This document shows positions 23,917 to 31,680 of a stretch of DNA of 35,700 bases, piece after piece. The notes beneath the pieces are model-generated. The model was not told the origin of the DNA. It made no database searches and saw nothing but the letters and a program-made list of their open reading frames with translations. The stretch covers positions 1-35,700 of the forward strand of contig JBBSML010000026.1 in NCBI GenBank assembly GCA_038233215.1, in the 5' to 3' direction. The position numbers and the translations under genes are program-made. Within the stretch, counting starts at the first letter, position 1. Each line of letters opens with the position of its first letter. The stretch is from JACDBZ01 sp038233215. Its GTDB lineage: Bacteria > Chloroflexota > Limnocylindria > QHBO01.

Positions 23917-25872
23917 ATGCTGTACGACTACCGCGCGGTCACCGGTGACACGGTCCGCTCCGAAACCGATGCCGGTATCGCCCTCGCCGATGGGCACGTC
24001 GCCCGCGCCGTCGCGAGTGCCGCCTCCCCGACCTTCGACGAGACGCTGCTTCCCCTGGAGCTGGGCAGCGCCGCCGTCCTGGAGGCGTACGGACGAGGCG
24101 CGTTCATGGGGCAGGTGCATGGCGATGCGGCCGTCCGGGATGCCGGCAACGAGGCCGAGGAACGCATCAACAAATGGCGGGTCGCGCTCGTCTTCCGCTC
24201 CGACCTGTACGAGGCGGTCCGCGCGTTCGCCGATACCGACGAGGCGAAAGCGCTGGATGGGGAACGTGCACGGCTCCTCGCCCACTGGTTGCGAGACCTT
24301 CGGCGCGCCGGCCACGAGCTGGGCGCCGAAGAGCGCGCGGAGCTCGAACGGCTGCGCACCCGGCTGGTCGAGGTCGAGGTCATGTTCCAGCGCAACCTGA
24401 ACGAGTACACCGACGGAATCGAGGTCACTCGCGACCAGCTCGCCGGCCTGCCTGACGACTTCGTCGAGCGCCTCTCGCCGGGCGAGCGCAAGGGAACGTA
24501 TCGGGTCAGCCTGGAGTATCCCGAAGTGAACCCGTTCCTGGACCAGGCGCACGACCGGACGCTGCGGCGCGAGCTGTTCATGAAGAACTGGAACAGGGCG
24601 GTGGAAGGCAATCGGCCTCTCCTCGATGAGGCGCTCGACCTCCGCCGGCGCGTTGCAGCGCTGCTCGGCGAGCCGACGTGGGCGCACCACGCGATGGAGC
24701 TCAAGATGGCGCGCTCGCCGGAACGGGTAGCTAGCTTCTACGAGGAGCTGCTCCCGTCGCTCGCCGCACAGGTTCGCCGCGAGCTGGATCGTCTCGGTGA
24801 ACGGTTGAAGGCCGATGGCCACGACGGCCCGATCACCGCCTGGGACTGGCGCTATTACGACGACATGCTGCGACGAGACGAGTACGGCGTCGACCAGAAC
24901 CGGATCAGCGAGTTCTTCCCGCTCCAGCAGGTGATGGACGGCATGCTCGCGATCACCGGCGAGGTGCTCGGACTCGACTACGCGGCCGTGGAGGACGCCG
25001 CAGCGTGGCATGAGTCGGTCCAGCTCTACGAGGTTCGGGATCGCTCCTCCGGTGACCTCGTCGCGCACTTCTACGCCGACCTTCACCCGCGCGATGGCAA
25101 GTTCGGGCACGCGGCCGCGTTTCCGCTGGTCGTCGGCCACCGAACCGTTGACGGCGAATATGTGACGCCGGTGAGCGCCATCGTCGCCAACTTCACGCCG
25201 CCATCCGCGGATCGGCCCTCTCTGCTGAAGCATTCCGAGGTGGAGACGCTCTTCCACGAATTCGGGCACATCCTGCACATGAGCCTGTCGCGCGCCGAGT
25301 TCGCGCGCTTTTCCGGCGCCGAGACCGAGTGGGATTTCGTGGAAGCTCCCTCCCAGATCATGGAACACTGGACGTGGGATCCATCGGTCCTTCGCCGATT
25401 CGCGCGCCATTTCGAGACCGATGAAGTCATCCCGGACGCCCTCCTGGAGCAGATACTCCATGCCCGCTGGGTTGATGAGGGAATCCGCATCGGGGTCCAG
25501 GCTTTCTATGGCGCGGTCGACCTCCAGCTGCACGCCGAGACCGGTGCGCCCGACCTCGACGCCGCACTGCGCATGAGCTACGCCGTGACCGGCATGCCGT
25601 ATCCCGAGGGCACCTTCATGCTCGCCGGCTTCGGGCACCTGCTCGGCGGCTACGACGCCGGCTATTACGGCTACCTGTGGGCCGAAGTGATCGGTGACGA
25701 TATGTTCGGCCGCTTCGCGCGCGAGGGAGTCCTGTCGCCGGCCGTTGGCGCGGATTATCGGCGTGCGATCCTGGAACCGAACGGTACCCGCGACGCCGAT
25801 GACCTGGTCCGCACCTTCCTGGGTCGTGATCCGTCCAATGCCGAGTACCTGCGGCTGCGCGGCATGCGTTGA
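23917..25872 (+). CDS. M3 family zinc metallopeptidase (thimet-oligopeptidase type)
   Basis: 651 residues. The zinc motif H447-E-F-G-H451 lies in 'EVETLFHEFGHILHMSLS', with the third ligand Glu expected in 'EWDFVEAPSQIMEHW', about 28 residues later. The long helical N-terminal half, 'FYADLHPRDGKFGHAA' before the active site, and 'GYYGYLWAEVIGDDMF' near the end match the M3A oligopeptidase group. It is cytoplasmic, with no signal peptide, and cleaves short peptides. The start is ATG 23917, placed at the predicted transcription start and facing away from the kinase gene. Confidence 0.93.
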   Translation: MLYDYRAVTGDTVRSETDAGIALADGHVARAVASAASPTFDETLLPLELGSAAVLEAYGRGAFMGQVHGDAAVRDAGNEAEERINKWRVALVFRSDLYEAVRAFADTDEAKALDGERARLLAHWLRDLRRAGHELGAEERAELERLRTRLVEVEVMFQRNLNEYTDGIEVTRDQLAGLPDDFVERLSPGERKGTYRVSLEYPEVNPFLDQAHDRTLRRELFMKNWNRAVEGNRPLLDEALDLRRRVAALLGEPTWAHHAMELKMARSPERVASFYEELLPSLAAQVRRELDRLGERLKADGHDGPITAWDWRYYDDMLRRDEYGVDQNRISEFFPLQQVMDGMLAITGEVLGLDYAAVEDAAAWHESVQLYEVRDRSSGDLVAHFYADLHPRDGKFGHAAAFPLVVGHRTVDGEYVTPVSAIVANFTPPSADRPSLLKHSEVETLFHEFGHILHMSLSRAEFARFSGAETEWDFVEAPSQIMEHWTWDPSVLRRFARHFETDEVIPDALLEQILHARWVDEGIRIGVQAFYGAVDLQLHAETGAPDLDAALRMSYAVTGMPYPEGTFMLAGFGHLLGGYDAGYYGYLWAEVIGDDMFGRFAREGVLSPAVGADYRRAILEPNGTRDADDLVRTFLGRDPSNAEYLRLRGMR

Positions 25873-25883
25873 CATGCCCGGCG

Positions 25884-26045
25884 CCCCCGGGCTACGACGA
25901 CCGGGACCGAGTTCGCGTCTCGCGCGCCCCGCACCACGGGGGCTAACGACGACCGGGACCGCGTTCGCCTCCCTAGCGCCCCGCACCACGGGGCTAACGA
26001 CGACCGGGAACGAGTTCGCGTCTCGCGCACCCGTACCACGTGCGT
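25884..26045. repeat. 51-53 bp tandem repeat, about three units
   Basis: Units start GGGCTACGACGACCGGGACC, then ggctaacgacgaccgggacc, then ggctaacgacgaccgggaac, each followed by a -GTTCGC- segment and GCACCACGG or GTACCACG. Each unit equals the left arm of the R3 element that follows (left end at about 26030), so the array looks like tandem growth of one R3 end. There is no gene between the M3 stop and 26203. Confidence 0.65.
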
Positions 26046-26154
26046 AACGACCGACGAAACCGAGCTCCATGTAGATCTGCTCGCGCCGCGGGGCAGATGA
26101 TGACGGAGCTGACGCCAACAGAATGCGTAGTCGCCGTTAGCCCCGCCCCACGGG
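26030..26154. repeat. R3 element, copy A
   Basis: Left end CCCGTACCACGTGCGTAACG; right end CCGTTAGCCCCGCCCCACGG (26134-26153). The inner part GAGCTC-ATGT-GATCTGC-CGCGCCGCGGGGCA matches copy B almost base for base. The ends are inverted repeats of each other. It lies just upstream of the frameshifted XRE gene. Confidence 0.7.
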
Positions 26155-26202
26155 TAACCGAGAAGTAATGAACCGGTGATGCGCCCTCGTCATGCTCCCG
26201 GC

Positions 26203-26854
26203 ATGTCAGTTCGCGAGCGAAGGGTGGCGGCCGGCAGTCGACGAGGAGCAGACTTGGGCCGGATGATCGGCCGAGAGATCCGCAACGGTCGACGGATGGC
26301 CGGTGTCAGTCAAGATCAGCTTGGTGCTGCCGTGGGCATCTCCGGATCGGAGGTGGGGACGCGTGGAAAGCGGCAGTGCCCCATGGCTCACGGTCATCCA
26401 CGCGTCCGAGTTGCTGAGCGCGGTCGGGCTCGCTCTGTGGGCAAAGACATACCCAGCCGGGTCGCCGCTGCGCGATGCCGCACATCTTCGTCTGCTGGCG
26501 GACTTCGAGGCGCGACTTCATCCATCCATCAAGTGCCAACGCGAGTGGCCAATCCCCGATGACCGTGATCGGCGCGCAATCGATCTATTGCTGACCAAGT
26601 CGCCGATGCGGATTGGTGTGGAGGCTGAGACCGTCATCAACGACCTGCAGGCATTGCAACGCGACATCAACCTGAAGCAACGCGACACCGAGCTGGACGG
26701 GATGATTCTGCTCGTTCGCGGGTCGCGACGGAATCGGGAACTTTTGAGAGCGGCGGACGCCCTTCGACGCGACTTTCCGATCCCAACTCGCAGCCTCCTG
26801 GCGTCCCTGGGTCACGGACACGTTCCGAGCGACAATGGCATCGTGATCCTGTAA
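26203..26854 (+). pseudogene. XRE-family HTH protein with a frameshift
   Basis: The first frame reads from ATG 26203 through a helix-turn-helix: 'DLGRMIGREIRNGRRMAG', 'VSQDQLGAAVGISGSEVG'. It then goes out of frame. The +1 frame continues as 'RVESGSAPWLTVIHASELLSAVGLALWAKTYPAG' to a stop at 26854. One surplus G in the GGGG run at about 26355-26358 explains the shift, and the total length (652 nt) is 3n+1. Without it a protein of about 216 residues results, with an XRE domain at 25-85 and a C-terminal domain rich in charged residues that resembles a nuclease-like or DUF fold ('GVEAETVINDLQALQRDINLK'). The C-terminal half looks fully intact, so a sequencing error or very recent mutation is likely. 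R3 elements flank it on both sides. Confidence 0.7.
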
Positions 26855-26915
26855 TTGGCGCTCAAGCGTCGCAACGTCACTCCCACTGCCGTCTCAATTT
26901 TGCCCCCGCATCACC

Positions 26916-27038
26916 CGCACCCCGGGGCTAACGACCAACGAGAGCGAGCTCGATGTCGATCTGCCCGCGCCGCGGGGCAATCCGCGCGTGAGACTGCCCT
27001 CTAGTCGTTTTTGATAGCCGTTAGCCCCGCCCCACGGG
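26916..27038. repeat. R3 element, copy B
   Basis: Left end GCACCCCGGGGCTAACGACC, inner GAGCTCGATGTCGATCTGCC, right end CCGTTAGCCCCGCCCCACGG (27018-27037). It is the closest relative of copy A and has the same orientation, so the XRE gene sits between two direct copies. Confidence 0.75.
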
Positions 27039-27108
27039 CAAGGCAACCCGCGGCGGACCCGGCCGGGCGCGCCACTTGCATCGGCCTGTGCACAGGAGGT
27101 GAACACGC

Positions 27109-27297
27109 ATGGATACGGATCGCACCGAGGACAGCATCGAGCAGCTGGAAGGCCAGGACCTGCCGAATCCCATCACCGATGATGACGCCACGCTTGGAGA
27201 AGCCGGTGACGCCGTCAATCCCCAGGGCGAGGCACCCGAGACAGACAAGGACGACAAGGAGGGTCCCGCGGCTCACATCAGCCAGATGCCCCGCTGA
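27109..27297 (+). CDS. Small acidic protein, 62 residues
   Basis: 'MDTDRTEDSIEQLEGQDLPN' at the start and 'EAPETDKDDKEGPAAHISQMPR' at the end; strongly acidic, without hydrophobic core, so probably disordered. The full-length ribosome binding site AGGAGGT lies 9 nt before the ATG, which makes real translation likely. The start lies 70 bp after R3 copy B; the DUF885 gene follows after 60 bp. No family was recognised. Confidence 0.65.
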   Translation: MDTDRTEDSIEQLEGQDLPNPITDDDATLGEAGDAVNPQGEAPETDKDDKEGPAAHISQMPR

Positions 27298-27345
27298 CCG
27301 AACCAAACCGCCGCGGGCAGACGGACCGGCGGACCGGCGCCCCGG

Positions 27346-27351
27346 TACGAT
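27346..27351 (+). promoter_or_regulatory. -10 box, leaderless promoter of DUF885 gene
   Basis: GGTACGAT then gagccc and the GTG at 27358; TACGAT lies 6 nt upstream of the start. Confidence 0.5.
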
Positions 27352-27357
27352 GAGCCC

Positions 27358-29013
27358 GTGACCGCGAACCAAGCACCGGGCGACCTCGAGCAGCTCGCCA
27401 ATGCGTACTGGAGTGCGTGGCTTGAGAGGCACCCGGTGTATGCCACGTCCCTCGGCGATCGCCGGCACGATGCCCGTCTGACGGACAACTCTCCGGCCGG
27501 TCGGGATGCCTGGCGCACACAGCTCGACGCGTTCGAGCGGCGCCTGGACGCAACCAGGTCAGACGCAGAGCCGGTGACGCGCGCTGCCCTGGCGGAGGCG
27601 CTCGTCAGCGATCGATCATTCCTGGACGCCGACCTCGCGGCCTTCAGCATCGACCCGATGGACGGGCCGCAGGTGGATCTGCTGAGCATCCACTCGTATC
27701 AGCCGATACGCTCCGCCACCGAGGCCGATGCGCTCCTCGAGCGGTGGCGCGCCATGCCGGCGTACCTGGACCAGGCCATCGCAAACCTCAGGGATGGAGC
27801 GGCCGCGGGACGCATCGGCGTGGCGACGCTGTGCACGAAGGTCACCGAGCAGCTGGATGAGCTGCTCGTGCGCCCCGACGCTGATTGGCCGCTCATGGAA
27901 CCTGCACGTGACAAGCCAGAACTCCGCGATGAGCTGCTCAAGATCATCGGCGTACAGGTACGCCCCGCGTTCGAGCGCTACCGCACCCTCATCGTCGATG
28001 ACCTGAGTCCGCGCGCACGTCCGGACGACCAGCCGGGCCTGTCGCACATTCCGGGTGGCGCGGAGGCATACGCGAAGCTCGCGCGGGCGCATACCTCGCT
28101 TGACCTCGCGCCGGAGCGCGTGCACGCGATCGGTCTCGAGGAGATTCGACGGATCGACGGGCAGTTCGATGAGCTGGGCGGACGGCTGCTCGGCGCGCGC
28201 TCCCTGGAAGCCACGCTCAAGGCGCTTCGCGGAGATCCGGCGCTGCACTTCTCGACGCGCAAGGAAGTGGCTGCCGTGGCAGAAGCGTCGCTGGCGCGGG
28301 CGAACGATGCTATCGGCGAATGGTTCGGCAGGCTGCCAGAGGCGCGCTGCGAGGTGGTCGTCACGCCGGCGAACGAGGAGAAGCACTCGACCATCGCGTA
28401 CTACCGCGAGCCGGCGGCGGACGGCAGCCGCCCGGGTCAGTACTACATCAACACCTACGCGCCGGAGACGCGGCCGCGCTACGAGGCGGAGACGCTCGCA
28501 TTCCACGAGTCCGTGCCGGGACATCATCTTCAGATCGCCATCGCGCAGGAGCTGACGCACCTTCCTGCATTCCGCCGATTCAACGGCAGCACCGCCTACG
28601 TCGAGGGATGGGGCCTGTACAGCGAGCGCCTGTCCGAGGAGATGGGTCTGCTGTCAGGTGTGACCGATCGGTTCGGCGTCCTCTCGTTCGACGCCTGGCG
28701 TGCCTCGCGCCTGGTGGTCGATACCGGCATTCATGCCCTGGGCTGGACGCGACAGCAGGCGATCGACTTCATGGAGGCGCACACGGCCCTCGGCGAGAAC
28801 AACATCGCCAACGAAGTGGACCGATACATTGCCTACCCCGGCCAGGCCCTCGCCTACAAACTGGGACAGATGGAGCTGCTCAGCCTGCGCGCGGAGGCGC
28901 GCTCCCGGCAGGGACCGGCCTTCGACATCAAACGCTTCCACGATGTGGTGCTGGGCGAAGGAGCACTGCCGTTGCCGGCCCTGCGTGGCGTCGTCGAGCG
29001 CGCGCTGGCATAG
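27358..29013 (+). CDS. DUF885 family metallopeptidase-like protein
   Basis: 551 residues of DUF885, related to gluzincin-type metallopeptidases. The hallmark 'ETLAFHESVPGHHLQIAIAQEL' gives H383-E384 and H388, a zinc-type HExxxxH-like motif. 'RFNGSTAYVEGWGLYSERLSEEMG' follows with the Glu expected to complete the site, and 'ANEVDRYIAYPGQALAYKLGQ' is the other conserved block. No signal peptide is visible, although many relatives are secreted. The GTG start at 27358 is set by the -10 box 6 nt upstream. The next gene begins 5 bp after its stop. Peptide substrate unknown. Confidence 0.92.
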   Translation: MTANQAPGDLEQLANAYWSAWLERHPVYATSLGDRRHDARLTDNSPAGRDAWRTQLDAFERRLDATRSDAEPVTRAALAEALVSDRSFLDADLAAFSIDPMDGPQVDLLSIHSYQPIRSATEADALLERWRAMPAYLDQAIANLRDGAAAGRIGVATLCTKVTEQLDELLVRPDADWPLMEPARDKPELRDELLKIIGVQVRPAFERYRTLIVDDLSPRARPDDQPGLSHIPGGAEAYAKLARAHTSLDLAPERVHAIGLEEIRRIDGQFDELGGRLLGARSLEATLKALRGDPALHFSTRKEVAAVAEASLARANDAIGEWFGRLPEARCEVVVTPANEEKHSTIAYYREPAADGSRPGQYYINTYAPETRPRYEAETLAFHESVPGHHLQIAIAQELTHLPAFRRFNGSTAYVEGWGLYSERLSEEMGLLSGVTDRFGVLSFDAWRASRLVVDTGIHALGWTRQQAIDFMEAHTALGENNIANEVDRYIAYPGQALAYKLGQMELLSLRAEARSRQGPAFDIKRFHDVVLGEGALPLPALRGVVERALA

Positions 29014-29017
29014 ACCG

Positions 29018-29464
29018 ATGGAGCGGCGAGATCCGTATCGGATTCTCCAGGTGCAGCCGGATGCCGACGCGGATGTGGTCAGAGCCGCGTACCGCGTGCT
29101 CGCTCGCAAGGCACATCCGGACGCTTCGGAGCCGCTCGATGAGAGCGCGGAGCGACGGATGACGGACCTGAACTGGGCGTACGCCCTTGTCCGCGACCCG
29201 GCCAAGCGACAGGACTGGGAGTCGGACCGACGACGTGCTCCGCCACCGACGCCGGCAGAGGGTCCCACCCACGGGGCAGCGCGAGGTCCTTTGGGCGCCG
29301 ATGGTGCGGGCCTTCGCCTCGACTTCGGCCGCTACCAGGGCTGGACGCTGGGCGAGGTCGCAGCACGCGATCCCGACTACCTCGACTGGCTCCGCCGCCA
29401 CCAGTCGGGCGCTCGCTACCGCGACGCCATCGACATCCTGCTCCGCTCGGTTCGACGCACATAG
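29018..29464 (+). CDS. J-domain protein with FGRY-type C-terminal domain (copy 1)
   Basis: 148 residues. Residues 4-70 are a J domain, 'DPYRILQVQPDADADVVRAAYRVLARKAHPD', with the HPD tripeptide needed to stimulate Hsp70 ATPase. A Pro/Gly-rich linker leads to a C-terminal domain of about 45 residues, 'LDFGRYQGWTLGEVAARDPDYLDWLRRHQSG', which resembles the ExoX-like C-terminal or DUF3820 type of small domain. No zinc fingers or DnaJ substrate-binding domains exist. It starts 5 bp after the DUF885 stop and is probably co-transcribed. A second, related gene lies at 34770 and a broken piece at 33294. Its role is unknown; recruitment of Hsp70 to a target bound by the C-terminal domain is an inference. 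Confidence 0.85.
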   Translation: MERRDPYRILQVQPDADADVVRAAYRVLARKAHPDASEPLDESAERRMTDLNWAYALVRDPAKRQDWESDRRRAPPPTPAEGPTHGAARGPLGADGAGLRLDFGRYQGWTLGEVAARDPDYLDWLRRHQSGARYRDAIDILLRSVRRT

Positions 29465-29478
29465 CACCTGGCGGACGT

Positions 29479-29550
29479 CGGCAGCGCCCGATGCCGGCAG
29501 CGCCCGACCCGGCAGCGCCCGACTCGGCAGCGCCCGAGCCGGCACGACCC
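29479..29550. repeat. 16-bp tandem repeat
   Basis: CGGCAGCGCCCGA plus 2-3 variable bases is repeated four times and partly a fifth, immediately after the J-domain gene and running into R3 copy C. Confidence 0.6.
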
Positions 29551-29672
29551 GTGGCGCGGGGCTAATGACCAACGAACGCCAGCTCACGCGCCGTTTTCCC
29601 GTACCACGGGTCAAATCGCGCACGAGCGAGCGGTGATGGCTCGCTTCTTTGCCGATAGCCCCGCCCCACGGG
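29545..29672. repeat. R3 element, copy C
   Basis: Left end CCCGTGGCGCGGGGCTAATG; right end, read on the other strand, CCCGTGGGGCGGGGCTATCG. About 17 of 20 positions agree, which shows the terminal inverted repeat best among the four copies. The interior also holds a hairpin GAGCGAGC...GCTCGCTTC near 29626-29647. Confidence 0.75.
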
Positions 29673-29704
29673 GGAACGAAGCCCGGCGTCACGAGACGGA
29701 CCCG

Positions 29705-29800
29705 GACCGCACGGGAATCACCGCTCCGCCGAAAGGCTGGCCGTCGCGGGACACAAGTACGGTCGCTATCTGCCACCTCGACTGGCATCTTGGCGACAGA
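29705..29800 (+). ncRNA. Structured leader, c-di-GMP-I-riboswitch-like (candidate)
   Basis: Upstream of the secreted phospholipase-like gene. First part: GCACGGGAATCACCGC, then a helix closed by a GAAA tetraloop (29731-29734), then GCGGGACACAAGTACGGTC. Second part: GTCGC-tatc-TGCCA-cctcgac-TGGCA-tcttg-GCGAC, a clear two-step hairpin (29762-29797). The order (conserved purine-rich strand, tetraloop helix, GGGACxCAAxG-like strand, second helix) resembles class I cyclic-di-GMP riboswitches. The usual GCAAACC strand is altered, so ligand binding is uncertain. Confidence 0.3.
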
Positions 29801-29893
29801 ACTTCCTTCGACCTGCCTTGCCTCCGGAAGCCCTGCGGCGGCGCACCGGCAGCCATCAGCACTCGCCCCGCTCGTTCTTGTTAGGAGACCGAC

Positions 29894-31342
29894 ATCGATA
29901 CTCTGCCAGGCGCCACGTCATTTGCAGCAGGAGCGCGCCGAGCTGTTGGCGTTGCCCTTTCGCTCGTCTTCACTCTCGGTATCGCAGCAACGCCGGCGCT
30001 GGGCTGGTCGAATGGCCCTGCAGCACCGGGTAACACCACCAACCGTGACGGCTACGGCACACACGACTGGATCATCGACCAGGCGCTCAAGGTTGTTGCC
30101 GGCCGCAACAGTGGTTGGTTGGACGCCTCACTCGCTCGTCTGGTGAGCGATGATCCGGACACCGTTTGCTGTTCATCGGGCCTCAATCACGTCTACCGAG
30201 AAGAGGGACAGCGTGGTGGAGCGATCCACATGATCACCGAGGCATACGGCAAGGCACAGTCCTATTACAACCAGGGCAAGGCCGCAGCGGCCGCCGGCGA
30301 CAGCGCGGGAGCCACGGCGCACTACCGAAATGCGAGCAGGCAGATTGGCGTTCTGTCTCACTACTACGGCGACATCCTGATGCCCTACCACAGCAACTAC
30401 GACGGAGTTGGTCTGACTGACAACTCTCACCTGAACTACGAATTGCTCGTGGACAAGCAACAGCGCAAGTCCAGCGACACGCCGGCCTGGTCAAGTACGC
30501 GACGCACCGTCACCGCAGTCACCAACGTGCGCACCAAGGCCATCGCCGCCGCAGCCTATTCACGACCGCTGTTCCCGGAGCTTCATCAGCTGTTTCTTCA
30601 GAATCAGACGGTAATCAGCCCGCGGGTCTCAGAGATCACTGACCTGGTATTCACACGAGCGGCCAACGACCTCGCCGACATCATCTACTCGATCCCGCTC
30701 GGTGTCGGCAACCCTCCGCCCGTCGCGAAGCTCGTCTCCCGCGTGAAGTGGATCTACCCGAAGGTGAATGAGCCCTATCAGGCGGTCTACGCCACGGCCA
30801 CCGATGCCGCCGGAAAGGCCGTGGAAGGCGTGGCTGTCGATGTGGCCTGGCCCAATCCCAACCCGGCCGGATCTCCGACGACCATCCGCATCTTCACCGA
30901 TCCCACCGGCACGAATCACTGGACGCGCACCGTGGGTGCCAGTCCGCTCATGGTCAAGCGCACCGTCGGGCTGAAGTCCACCACCAACGGCAAGACTGCC
31001 ACCGGGTCCACATGGTTCATGACCACGCCTGTTCTGGGCTACAGCCTTGACGGCTTCAAATCTTCCGTCAACAACTATCACCCGCGCGCAGGGCAGTCCG
31101 TGACGGTGACCTCGACCGTCAAGGACACCGCCGGGCGCCCGGTGGCAGGTCTGCCTGTCACCTGGACCTGGAAGTACTCCTCCGGCTACGTGACGACAAG
31201 AGGTGTCACCAACGCTCTTGGGATCGCCACTTCAACGCGTGCGGTGACATCCACCACGGAATGGACGAAGGTCTACATTGCCGCAGCGACGCAATCAGGT
31301 AGTCAGAACCGCAACTCTTCCACCGGGTTCACTCGACAGTAG
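29894..31342 (+). CDS. Secreted zinc-dependent phospholipase C-like protein with Ig-like repeats
   Basis: 482 residues if translation starts at 29894. A signal peptide ('RRAVGVALSLVFTLGIAATPALG') is followed by W38; in bacterial zinc phospholipase C the mature N-terminal Trp binds zinc. Then 'DGYGTHDWIIDQAL', 'GLNHVYREEG' and 'LSHYYGDILMPYHSN' with 'SHLNYE' follow the order of His/Asp ligands in this family. The C-terminal half holds two Ig/Big-type repeats ('AVYATATDAAGKAVEGVAVDVAW' and 'TVTSTVKDTAGRPVAGLPVTWTW'), probably for surface or matrix binding. No ATG, GTG or TTG exists in frame before the signal peptide; TAGGAGA (29882-29888) is followed 5 nt later by ATC. CTG at 29903 is the only other near-start. 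The product may hydrolyse phospholipids outside the cell. Confidence 0.8.
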   Translation: MDTLPGATSFAAGARRAVGVALSLVFTLGIAATPALGWSNGPAAPGNTTNRDGYGTHDWIIDQALKVVAGRNSGWLDASLARLVSDDPDTVCCSSGLNHVYREEGQRGGAIHMITEAYGKAQSYYNQGKAAAAAGDSAGATAHYRNASRQIGVLSHYYGDILMPYHSNYDGVGLTDNSHLNYELLVDKQQRKSSDTPAWSSTRRTVTAVTNVRTKAIAAAAYSRPLFPELHQLFLQNQTVISPRVSEITDLVFTRAANDLADIIYSIPLGVGNPPPVAKLVSRVKWIYPKVNEPYQAVYATATDAAGKAVEGVAVDVAWPNPNPAGSPTTIRIFTDPTGTNHWTRTVGASPLMVKRTVGLKSTTNGKTATGSTWFMTTPVLGYSLDGFKSSVNNYHPRAGQSVTVTSTVKDTAGRPVAGLPVTWTWKYSSGYVTTRGVTNALGIATSTRAVTSTTEWTKVYIAAATQSGSQNRNSSTGFTRQ

Positions 31343-31357
31343 CCTCCCTTGCCATGC

Positions 31358-31389
31358 AAAGAGCCCGGGCCAATCGGTCCGGGCTCTTT
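31358..31389 (+). terminator. Rho-independent terminator of the phospholipase-like gene
   Basis: AAAGAGCCCGG and CCGGGCTCTTT pair perfectly over 11 bp, extended by GCC-aatc-GGT to an AATC loop, with TTTC after. It can also serve the convergent small gene. A near-identical copy lies at 34353-34382. Confidence 0.85.
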
Positions 31390-31409
31390 CCGTATCTCGC
31401 GGGCGACTG

Positions 31410-31619
31410 TCAGTCCCCGCCCTCGGCGGGGCTCGCCGGTCCATCCGGGATTCCTGGCTGGTCCTTCGGATTCGTGCCAGGGCGATCATCGATTCCCTGG
31501 TCTTTCCGATAGCGCTCGTTTTCGGCGGTCTGGCGCTTGTCATCGGCCGCCAACTGCGCCTGGTCGATGTTCTCGTTCACTCGATCCTGTGGAATCGGGC
31601 TCTGCCGTGCGTCACTCAT
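31410..31619 (-). CDS. Small hydrophilic 'KDQG' protein
   Basis: 69 residues from ATG 31619: 'MSDARQSPIPQDRVNENIDQ', a charged helix 'AADDKRQTAENERYR', then the block KDQGIDDRPGTNPKDQPGIP and 'GPASPAEGGD' at the end. It is very polar and without hydrophobic core. The block recurs at 35274-35384 and its tail at 34405-34453, which supports a real protein. An upstream ATG would extend it but the extra part has no counterpart. It converges with the phospholipase gene on a shared terminator. No family recognised. Confidence 0.6.
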   Translation of the reverse strand: MSDARQSPIPQDRVNENIDQAQLAADDKRQTAENERYRKDQGIDDRPGTNPKDQPGIPDGPASPAEGGD

Positions 31620-31680
31620 GGCCGTTGCCCCCGCACGCGGTATGCCATCCTTCCCGAGTACATCCCCCAGGAGCCTCCCC

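Noticed and set aside
25884..26045. CRISPR array
   Set aside because: Repeats of 51-53 bp follow each other directly without unique spacers, and no cas genes are present; it is a tandem repeat related to R3.
23893..26118. 741-codon minus-strand open frame
   Set aside because: It is antisense to the M3 peptidase, whose HEFGH motif and family blocks are on the plus strand; the long frame is a by-product of GC-rich codon usage.
26030..27038. True integron attC sites
   Set aside because: Core trinucleotides are not invariant among copies, conservation continues beyond the expected crossover point, and no integrase is seen; kept only as an alternative in the findings.
29705..29800. Cobalamin, ZTP or c-di-AMP riboswitch
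   Set aside because: Their conserved boxes could not be placed; the two-helix layout with GAAA loop fits the c-di-GMP-I type better.
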